9,545 nucleotides of DNA. Source: Nitrospira sp. (lineage in GTDB: Bacteria; Nitrospirota; JACRHL01). The stretch lies in contig JALWRU010000019.1 of NCBI GenBank assembly GCA_026994095.1, positions 1 through 9,545 on the forward strand, read 5' to 3'. The translations under genes and the position numbers were made by a program. The notes beneath the pieces are model-generated. The model was not told where the DNA came from and did no database searches. It saw nothing but the letters and a program-made list of their open reading frames with translations. Of the stretch, positions 1 through 5,750 are shown piece by piece (the first letter of the stretch is position 1; the number at the start of each line of letters is the position of its first letter).

Positions 1-2960
1 GGGAGATCACCATCCCCATCGAAGAGGCGGTCCATTCCATCACCGGGGTGGATGTGGTCAACTCGCGCTCGCTGGAGGGCATCTCCAAAATCGAGATCAA
101 GCTGGAGCCGGAGGTTTCGGCCAGCAAAGTGGCGCAGGATATTCGCTCTGAAGTCGAGCGGGTGGTCGATCTGCCGGAAGATGCGGACGACCCGGTGGTG
201 ATTGAGATTGAGAGCCAGTTTCCGGTCATCAGTGTCAATGTGCACGGCACCGCCAGTGAACATCTGGTTCGCCGTGTGGCCAAGCAGCTTGAAGACGGCA
301 TCGGCAACATCCGTGGTGTTGCGGCGGTGGTCACTACCGGCTATCGGGAGCGGGAGGTCGCCATTGAACTGGACCCGGCCCGCATGACCGCGCTGGGGGT
401 GGGTGCCGAGCAGGTGGCGGAGGCCGTACGAGCGCGTAACATCGACCTGCCCGCCGGGGTGATTCGCGGCAAACAGACCGAGTTTCTGGTGCGCACCACC
501 GGTGAGTATGACGACCCGTCGCGGCTGGCCGAGGTGGTGGTACGCAGAGGGCCGGGTGGTCGCCATATTCGCCTTGGCGATGTGGCTACCGTGCGGGTGG
601 CATTTGAAGAAGAGATCGCGTTCAGCAAACTGGCCGGGGAGCGCGGTATCGGGCTGGAGGTCTCTAAAAAACGGCGCGGCGATACCATCGCCATTGTGGA
701 GCAGATCACCACCCTGATCGACGAGGTACAGGCCCGTGCGCCGGACGGGATAAGGATTACTACCACCCGCGATGGCTCGATCTGGATCAAGTCGCGCCTG
801 CGGACCCTTTATATCAATGGCGGTATCGGCTTTGTGCTGGTCTGCCTGACCCTGTTTGCCTTCCTCGACTGGCGCATGGCCATGTGGGCCGCGATCGGTG
901 TGCCCACTTCGTTTTTGATGGCGTTTGTACTGATGTACCTGCTGGGGGCCAGCATCAACATGCTGTCCCTGTTTGCGCTGATTGTGGTGCTGGGGCTGAT
1001 CGTTGATGACGCCATTATTGTGACCGAAAACGTCTACCGCTATCTGTTGAAGGGGTACTCTCCGCGGGTGGCGGCGGTGGTGGGGACCTCCGAGGTGTTG
1101 ATGCCGGTGCTGGCGGCGACCGCAACCACGATGGCGGCCTTTTTACCGATGATGCTGATGACCGGCATCATGGGTAAATTCATGAAGATCATTCCCATCG
1201 TGGTGGTGCTCTGTCTGATTGCCACCATGATCGAATCCATGGTGATGTTGCCGTCCCATCTGGCGGAGTTTTCCAAAGGGATTGGTGCGGGCATGCGGCG
1301 TGAGGGTCGCCGGTTTGTGCGGGTACGAAAACGGTACACCCGTTTGATCGTGACCGCCTTGCGCTATCGCTACATTACCGTGTCACTACTGGTGCTGGTG
1401 GCCATCGGCTCGGCAGTGATGATGCGCTACCACCTGAAGTTCGTCATGTTCAATACCAAGGATCTGCCGGGCTTTTCGGTGATGGTCGAGACCCCGGTGG
1501 GTACCAGTCTGGCGCAGACCGAACGGGTGCTGGCGCAGGTGGAGGGAGTGGGCAAGCAGTTGCCCATCTCCGATGTCAACGCCATGGTCAGCCTGGTGGG
1601 CAGCCATTTTGATATCTCCACCGGGCGGGTCAGCGGCGGCAGCAATCTGGGCATGATCTACTTCGAACTGGCCAATTTTGATGACCCCAACCGGCGCAAC
1701 GGATACGAGGTGCTAAACGACTTCCGCGAACGGCTCGACGGTATCACCGGCTATGAGTCCCTGCGGGTCATGGAGACTCAGGGCGGGCCGCCGGTAGGGC
1801 GGGCGGTAGAGGTCAAGGTGCGTGGTGAGCAGGTGGCCGAGTTGCGGGCGGTGGCGGACGAGGTGGAGAGCTACCTGCTCGGTATTGCCGGTGTGTATGA
1901 CATCTCTCGCGATGACGTGCTGGGCAAGCAGGAGTTGACCGTACAGGTGGATGAGGACCGGGCCGCCCTGTACGGCCTGTCGGCAGCCACCATCGCGCGG
2001 GCGGTGCGCATCGTGTTTGAGGGCGAGAAGGTCTCTGAGATCCGCAAAGGCAATGACACGCTGGATGTGAACGTGCGCTACGCCGAGGCGTTTTCTGATC
2101 AGCCCCAGCGGTTGCAGCAGATTCAGGTACTGTCGCCGGTCTCCGGCTGGGTGCCGCTTACCAGCGTGGCCCGGCTGGTCGTCTCGCAAGGGGCGGCGGC
2201 GGTGGTGCGCAAGGACCGGGAGCGTACCGTGCTGGTATCGGCGGCGGTCAATAAAGAGATCATTACCTCCACCGAGGCCAACGATCAGGTGAAGGCTAAA
2301 TTTGCCGACATCAGCCGTCGTTATCCGGGAGTCGAGTTGGTCTACGGCGGTGAAAACGAACGGCAGATGGAGTCGTTGGCGTCATTGGCAAGAGCAACCG
2401 CGCTGGCGGCCCTGTTGATTTATCTGATCCTCGGCAGCCTGTTCCGCTCGATCATTCAGCCGTTGATTATCATGTCGACGGTGCCGTTCGCCTTTATCGG
2501 TGTGGTGGTGGGCCATATGGTGATGATGCAGCCGCTGGGCCTGTTGTCACTGATCGGGCTGGCCGGGCTGGTGGGGGTGGTGGTCAATGATTCGCTGGTG
2601 CTGGTGTCGTTCGTCAACAACGCCCGCAAGCAGGGGTCGGCCAGATGGATGAGTGTGGTGCGCTCGTCCCGGCATCGCCTGAGGCCAATTTTGTTGACCT
2701 CGATCACTACCATTTTAGGGCTGCTGTCGCTGTCGTTCCAGACCAAGGGGCAAGCGGCCTATCTGGCACCCATGGCCATCTCCATTGTGTGGGGGCTGCT
2801 GTTTGCCACTGTGCTGACGCTGGTGATGGTGCCGTGTGTGCTATCGATTGTGGACGATGTGGCCAAAAAACTGGGCCTGCAAGTCGGCCCCAAATGGGAG
2901 CCGGTCAGCCTGGAAGATGAACTGGCTGAGACCCTGCTGGAGCCGCACCATTCCCCCTGA
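1..2960 (+). CDS. RND-family efflux transporter permease subunit (5'-truncated by window edge)
   Basis: Inner-membrane proton-driven efflux pump of the AcrB/HAE-like RND superfamily, expected to work with a periplasmic adaptor and an outer-membrane channel, neither of which is in the window. The first complete codon is at base 3 and 985 residues are visible. Roughly 60-70 N-terminal residues with TM1 lie upstream; complete family members are about 1030-1050 residues. Visible order: first periplasmic porter half, TM2-TM6 at about residues 270-417, TM7 near 458-473, second porter half, then TM8-TM12 at about 799-950. TM4 carries the proton-relay motif GLIVDDAIIVTENV with adjacent Asp335-Asp336 (bases 1005-1010). 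In TM10 the AcrB-type relay Lys is replaced by Asn in VVNDSLVLVSF (Asn862, bases 2586-2588), seen in some non-AcrB RND clades. HRLRPILLTS after TM10 is also family-typical. Substrate cannot be read from sequence. The gene is separated from the carbon-metabolism cluster by 364 bases and a promoter, so it is probably a different transcription unit. Confidence 0.93.
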   Translation, partial: EITIPIEEAVHSITGVDVVNSRSLEGISKIEIKLEPEVSASKVAQDIRSEVERVVDLPEDADDPVVIEIESQFPVISVNVHGTASEHLVRRVAKQLEDGIGNIRGVAAVVTTGYREREVAIELDPARMTALGVGAEQVAEAVRARNIDLPAGVIRGKQTEFLVRTTGEYDDPSRLAEVVVRRGPGGRHIRLGDVATVRVAFEEEIAFSKLAGERGIGLEVSKKRRGDTIAIVEQITTLIDEVQARAPDGIRITTTRDGSIWIKSRLRTLYINGGIGFVLVCLTLFAFLDWRMAMWAAIGVPTSFLMAFVLMYLLGASINMLSLFALIVVLGLIVDDAIIVTENVYRYLLKGYSPRVAAVVGTSEVLMPVLAATATTMAAFLPMMLMTGIMGKFMKIIPIVVVLCLIATMIESMVMLPSHLAEFSKGIGAGMRREGRRFVRVRKRYTRLIVTALRYRYITVSLLVLVAIGSAVMMRYHLKFVMFNTKDLPGFSVMVETPVGTSLAQTERVLAQVEGVGKQLPISDVNAMVSLVGSHFDISTGRVSGGSNLGMIYFELANFDDPNRRNGYEVLNDFRERLDGITGYESLRVMETQGGPPVGRAVEVKVRGEQVAELRAVADEVESYLLGIAGVYDISRDDVLGKQELTVQVDEDRAALYGLSAATIARAVRIVFEGEKVSEIRKGNDTLDVNVRYAEAFSDQPQRLQQIQVLSPVSGWVPLTSVARLVVSQGAAAVVRKDRERTVLVSAAVNKEIITSTEANDQVKAKFADISRRYPGVELVYGGENERQMESLASLARATALAALLIYLILGSLFRSIIQPLIIMSTVPFAFIGVVVGHMVMMQPLGLLSLIGLAGLVGVVVNDSLVLVSFVNNARKQGSARWMSVVRSSRHRLRPILLTSITTILGLLSLSFQTKGQAAYLAPMAISIVWGLLFATVLTLVMVPCVLSIVDDVAKKLGLQVGPKWEPVSLEDELAETLLEPHHSP

Positions 2961-3055
2961 CAACCACTGATGGTTTGCGGCAGACGGGTGCGAAATCCGG
3001 GCGGTTTGAAGCGGCCCGAATGACGGCCACGCCCACGAAAAACCGAGTGCCTGGG

Positions 3056-3084
3056 CCGACCGGGACTGTGCCGCTATCGGTCGG
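3056..3084. promoter_or_regulatory. Inverted repeat upstream of the -35 box (possible operator)
   Basis: CCGACCG (3056-3062) and CGGTCGG (3078-3084) are perfect 7-bp inverted arms, extendable by a G-T pair at each end. Arm centres are 22 bases apart, about two helical turns, and the right arm ends 14 bases before the -35 box. Position and geometry suit a dimeric activator site. It lacks a T-tract, which argues against an intrinsic terminator for the RND gene, but an RNA hairpin ending that message cannot be excluded. Confidence 0.35.
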
Positions 3085-3098
3085 TGATGGCAAAGCGG

Positions 3099-3127
3099 TT
3101 GACCTGTCTTCTTAACCTCAATAGAAT
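3099..3127 (+). promoter_or_regulatory. Predicted sigma70-type promoter of the ccs/icd cluster
   Basis: A -35 box TTGACC (3099-3104, 5 of 6 consensus) and a -10 box TAGAAT (3122-3127, 5 of 6 consensus) are separated by exactly 17 bases. The predicted transcription start is near 3134, giving an untranslated leader of about 190 bases before the GTG at 3325. It is the best promoter-like match I found in the non-coding parts of the window. Confidence 0.7.
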
Positions 3128-3175
3128 CCTACTTTATTAGGTAGGTACGGGCATCTTGGTCCGCCGTGACGCTGT

Positions 3176-3203
3176 GGGCGGGTTGTCAGGGTGGGCGGCG
3201 GGG
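3176..3203 (+). other. Putative G-quadruplex motif in the leader RNA
   Basis: Five G-tracts of three or more lie on the coding strand: 3176-3178, 3180-3182, 3189-3191, 3193-3195 and 3200-3203. The first four form a canonical motif with loops of 1, 6 and 1 bases; the fifth is a spare tract. An octamer GTGGGCGG occurs twice here (3174 and 3191). The motif would lie about 40-70 nt into the transcript. This is a pattern match only. Confidence 0.4.
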
Positions 3204-3232
3204 AGCGGTCAGGCGATTGGCCACTTTCGGCA

Positions 3233-3256
3233 CGGACCGGTGTGTTGTCTGGTCCG
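3233..3256 (+). promoter_or_regulatory. Leader stem-loop with a competing partner (possible attenuator element)
   Basis: CGGACCGG (3233-3240) can pair with CTGGTCCG (3249-3256) as an 8-bp stem including one G-U, with an 8-base loop. The octamer TGGTCCGC occurs at 3157-3164 and again at 3250-3257, so the GGTCCG of either copy can pair with the single CGGACC. A third weak helix, 3239-3243 with 3263-3267, would sit just before the seven-T run at 3272-3278. The competing helices resemble an attenuator, but no folding energy was computed. Confidence 0.25.
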
Positions 3257-3311
3257 CAGGAAGCACCATTGTTTTTTTATCTGACAGCATTTTTGCGTTT
3301 TCCAACAGGGA

Positions 3312-3316
3312 AAGGA
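3312..3316 (+). promoter_or_regulatory. Ribosome binding site that fixes the ccsA start
   Basis: AAGGA lies 8 bases before GTG 3325. The reading frame is open back to a GTG at 3166, but homology to SucC/ACL-type proteins begins exactly at NLYEHEAV after GTG 3325, so the downstream start is chosen. Confidence 0.75.
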
Positions 3317-3324
3317 ACCGGTCT

Positions 3325-4629
3325 GTGAATCTCTACGAGCACGAAGCAGTCGGCAATATCTACACCAGGTACAAGATCCCCCACGCCAAATATGTGGTGG
3401 CGACGGAGCCCAATGAGGAGGTCGCCCAGTTTGTGCGTGACCACGGCGGTGCGGTGGTTAAGGCCATGGTGCTGGTGGGCAAACGTGGCAAGGCTGGAGC
3501 GGTCAAGCTGGTGAACACCGAGGCGGAAGCCGCACAGGCGGTCACCGACATCATGGCCATGCAGGTGTGGGGTGAAACCCCGGTGGCGGTGATGGTCTGC
3601 GAGAAAGCCGACATTGAGGCCGAACTGTACTGCTCGATCACTTACTCCACCGAGACCCGCAGTCCGGTGATTACCCTGTCCATGCAGGGGGGGATGGATG
3701 TGGAGGAGATCCCTGAGGATCGAATCACCAACTTCCCGGTAGCGGCAGGGCCAGCGGTGGAGCCGTACCAGATTCGTGACATGCTGGTGGCCATCGGCTT
3801 TACCGAAAAATACGGCAGCATCCTGCGGCAGGCGTCGTTGGTGATTGCGCAGGTGTACGCGGCCTTCTGGGGCTCTGAATCGCGCATGATCGAGATCAAC
3901 CCGCTGGCCATTGTGCGGGTGCAAAAGAAAGACCGCAAAAGTGGCGAGATGGTCACCGCGTTGACCCTGCGCGCGCTGGATGCGGTGATTTCACTGGACG
4001 ATGACGCCAGTGTGGCCCCGCAAAAAAAGTACGGCGAACGCAGTGCCTACACCCGTGAGCAGACCAGGCGCGAGATCGATGCCCTGCTCATCGACCGGGA
4101 CGACCACCGGGGTAAAGCCGGTTCCTATGTGGAGCCAGAGGATCTGGGTGGCGACATCGGCATGATGACCTTCGGTGGCGGTGGTTCGGCGGTGACCATT
4201 GAAACCTGCTACGACGTGGGTCTGCGACCGGCCAACTTTACCGATATTGGCGGCAACCCTCCGGCAGAGAAGATGTATGCCATTTCGCGCATCATTCTGT
4301 CCAAGCCGGGTTTGAAGGGCATTCTGGTGTGTGGTGGTACCGCCTCCAACACCCGCATCGACGTGACGCTGGGTGAAGGGCTGGTCAATGCCATCGACGA
4401 TATGGCCAAGGAGGGGTCGCTGGATACTTCACTCATCTGGGTGGTGCGCCGGGGCGGACCGGAGGTAGAGAAGGGCCTCAGACTGTTGCACGAATGTTTT
4501 GTTCGCAACAACATCGCTGCGGTGATCTACGACTCTGAGCTGCCCATCACCGAGGCCCCGCTGATCCTGCGGGACCTGCTGGTGAAACATCGTGATTATC
4601 AGGTAGCAGGCCAGCAGGCCCAAGCCTAA
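3325..4629 (+). CDS. ccsA: Citryl-CoA synthetase large (beta-type) subunit / ATP-citrate lyase synthetase-beta homologue
   Basis: ATP-grasp subunit of a CoA ligase, proposed to activate citrate to citryl-CoA with ATP and CoA, together with the next gene, in the cytoplasm. The 434-residue product starts like SucC (NLYEHEAVGNIYTRYKIP, residues 2-19) and has the ATP-grasp strand KAMVLVGKRGKAGAVK (46-61) and the metal-site motif IEINPL (189-194). The C-terminal flavodoxin-like domain departs from SucC toward ATP-citrate lyase. GGGGSAV (284-290) replaces the SucC NGAGLAM loop, and VVRRGGPEVEKGLRLL (373-388) matches the ACL VRRGGPN..EGLRVM block, where SucC has VRLEGTN. In ACL these segments help form the citrate site. 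Length fits the large subunit of Hydrogenobacter citryl-CoA synthetase. Start is GTG with a good ribosome site; the alpha subunit follows after 34 bases. The alternative, succinyl-CoA synthetase beta, is less likely given the signatures and neighbours. Specificity is inferred, not shown. Confidence 0.85.
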   Translation: MNLYEHEAVGNIYTRYKIPHAKYVVATEPNEEVAQFVRDHGGAVVKAMVLVGKRGKAGAVKLVNTEAEAAQAVTDIMAMQVWGETPVAVMVCEKADIEAELYCSITYSTETRSPVITLSMQGGMDVEEIPEDRITNFPVAAGPAVEPYQIRDMLVAIGFTEKYGSILRQASLVIAQVYAAFWGSESRMIEINPLAIVRVQKKDRKSGEMVTALTLRALDAVISLDDDASVAPQKKYGERSAYTREQTRREIDALLIDRDDHRGKAGSYVEPEDLGGDIGMMTFGGGGSAVTIETCYDVGLRPANFTDIGGNPPAEKMYAISRIILSKPGLKGILVCGGTASNTRIDVTLGEGLVNAIDDMAKEGSLDTSLIWVVRRGGPEVEKGLRLLHECFVRNNIAAVIYDSELPITEAPLILRDLLVKHRDYQVAGQQAQA

Positions 4630-4663
4630 CTGCTTTTTTGACTGGAACGAGAGGAGAACTCCC

Positions 4664-5632
4664 GTGTACGGACCGTCCATTCTCAATGAAAACACCCGCA
4701 TCGTGGTGATCGGTGCCACTGGCCGTGAGGCGTCCCAGGTGGTGCGCGAATCAGAGGCCCTGTTTCCCGGCCTGATTCTGGCCGGGGTAACGCCGGGCAA
4801 GGGTGGTGTCACCATCGAGCCTGAGGTGCCCATTTTCAACACCATTAAAGAGGCACAGGCGGCGCATTCGGCCCTCAATCTGGCGCTGATCTATGTGCCG
4901 CCCGCATCGGTTAAAGATGCGGTGCTGGAGGCCATTGATGCCGGTTTGAAGACCGTGTTTGTCATCACCGAACACACCCCCATTCGCGACGCCGCCAGCA
5001 TCTACCGGGCCGCCAGCGAGGCGGGCGTGAAGGTGGTAGGTGGCACCAGCCTGGGCTGCTTTGTGCCGGGGGTGGGCCGTATCGGCGCCATCGGCGGCAA
5101 GGACCCGTCAGGGGCGCTGGGCGAGGGCAACGTGGTGGTGATCTCTAAAAGTGGTGGCCTGACGGTGACCACCGCCGAGATGCTCAAGCGTCGGGGCCAC
5201 GGGGTCTACTTTGCCATGGGCATGGGCGGCGATGTAATCGCAGGCACTACTTACGGCGACATGATGGAAGAGCTGGAGGCCGACCCGAACTGCTCGGCAC
5301 TGGTGATGCTGGGCGAGGTGGGTGGCACCTACGAAGAGCAGGCCGCCGAGATGGTCGCCGCAGGCAAATTTACCAAGCCGCTGGCTGCCTTTGTGGGTGG
5401 TGAATTTCAGGAAGATCAGGAAGGGGTGGCCTTTGGTCACGCCGGAGCGGTGGTGGAGCGCGGCAAGGGCAAGGCGTCTGACAAAAAACGGCTGCTGGCC
5501 GCTGCTGGCAGCAATGTACGGGTGGCGCGCTACTACCACAATCTGGTGGACTGCATTGAAGAGTTGGGTGTCAAACCCAATCTGGCCGATTCGGTGGCCA
5601 GCCAAGTGCCGCCCAAGTACAGCACCATTTAG
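4664..5632 (+). CDS. ccsB: Citryl-CoA synthetase small (alpha-type) subunit, phosphohistidine-bearing
   Basis: CoA-binding and phosphohistidine subunit that pairs with the preceding gene to form citryl-CoA. The 322-residue product has an N-terminal Rossmann-like CoA domain (IGATGREASQ, residues 16-25; GVTPGKGG, 41-48), then a ligase domain with VVISKSGGLT (158-167), MGGDVIAGTTYGD (187-199), LGEVGGTYEE (216-225), and the active-site segment FGHAGAVVERGKGK (257-270), in which His259 is the expected phosphorylated residue. SKSGG resembles ACL SRSGG rather than SucD SRSGT; other motifs are shared by both families. Start is GTG 4664 with GAGGAG at 4651-4656; no in-frame ATG lies nearby. In canonical ACL this part is fused to the citryl-CoA lyase domain, but here the protein ends cleanly (tag 5630-5632) and lyase is encoded separately 2.4 kb downstream. 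Alternative: SucD-type succinate-CoA ligase alpha. Confidence 0.85.
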   Translation: MYGPSILNENTRIVVIGATGREASQVVRESEALFPGLILAGVTPGKGGVTIEPEVPIFNTIKEAQAAHSALNLALIYVPPASVKDAVLEAIDAGLKTVFVITEHTPIRDAASIYRAASEAGVKVVGGTSLGCFVPGVGRIGAIGGKDPSGALGEGNVVVISKSGGLTVTTAEMLKRRGHGVYFAMGMGGDVIAGTTYGDMMEELEADPNCSALVMLGEVGGTYEEQAAEMVAAGKFTKPLAAFVGGEFQEDQEGVAFGHAGAVVERGKGKASDKKRLLAAAGSNVRVARYYHNLVDCIEELGVKPNLADSVASQVPPKYSTI

Positions 5633-5647
5633 GCGGGACGCCCCGCC
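5632..5647 (+). other. GC-rich hairpin just after ccsB
   Basis: GGCGGG (5632-5637) and CCCGCC (5642-5647) form a perfect 6-bp stem with a 4-base loop, starting at the last base of the ccsB stop codon. No T-tract follows, so it is not a canonical terminator. A role in 3'-end stability or partial polarity before icd is possible. Confidence 0.35.
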
Positions 5648-5711
5648 GGTACTGTTGCGGTCGGTTTAAGGCCGCTCGTTACGGTGCCCGGAACCTCATT
5701 TTTTACCTCAA

Positions 5712-5725
5712 GGCGGGAGACCGCC
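5712..5725 (+). other. GNRA-type hairpin in the icd leader
   Basis: GGCGG (5712-5716) and CCGCC (5721-5725) enclose the tetraloop GAGA, a GNRA-class loop that stabilises RNA hairpins. It lies 25 bases before the icd start and leaves the ribosome site at 5738-5743 free. It begins with the same heptamer, GGCGGGA, as the hairpin at 5632. Another 6-bp stem (5657-5662 with 5670-5675, one G-U) lies between them. Confidence 0.3.
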
Positions 5726-5750
5726 AGCTTCTCGAACGGGAGAACAGCAC

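Larger units (their letters stand above)
2961..3324. other. Intergenic region / leader upstream of the citrate-cleavage cluster
   Basis: This 364-base gap shows no convincing gene. From left to right it holds a weak 5-bp stem (2998-3002 with 3014-3018), a 7-bp inverted repeat (3056-3062 with 3078-3084), a sigma70-type promoter (3099-3127), and a presumed untranslated leader from about 3134 to 3324. The leader contains five G-tracts between 3176 and 3203, stem-loop potential at 3233-3256, a run of seven T at 3272-3278, a second T-rich patch at 3290-3302, and the ribosome binding site at 3312-3316. No T-tailed hairpin follows the RND gene, so any termination there would have to be Rho-dependent or weak. 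Confidence 0.7.

Noticed and set aside
1713..2189. Minus-strand open frame opposite the RND gene
   Set aside because: It overlaps a fully conserved porter domain and has a shadow-frame composition.
3269..3302. Second promoter in the T-rich part of the leader
   Set aside because: TTGTTT at 3269-3275 has no acceptable -10 box at 16-18 bases.
3166..3324. Upstream GTG start giving a 53-residue extension of the beta subunit
   Set aside because: The extension is low-complexity and unlike any ATP-grasp N-terminus, lies within the predicted leader, and lacks a convincing ribosome site; family homology starts at GTG 3325.
3325..5632. Ordinary succinyl-CoA synthetase (sucCD) or malate thiokinase (mtkAB)
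   Set aside because: ACL-type GGGGS, VRRGGP and SKSGG motifs plus linkage to lyase, IDH and aconitase favour citryl-CoA synthetase. No malyl-CoA lyase or serine-cycle genes are present. Substrate specificity remains unproven.
5683..5704. Terminator suggested by the six-T run at 5699-5704
   Set aside because: Only a 3-bp GGT/ACC stem precedes the T-run, too weak for an intrinsic terminator.
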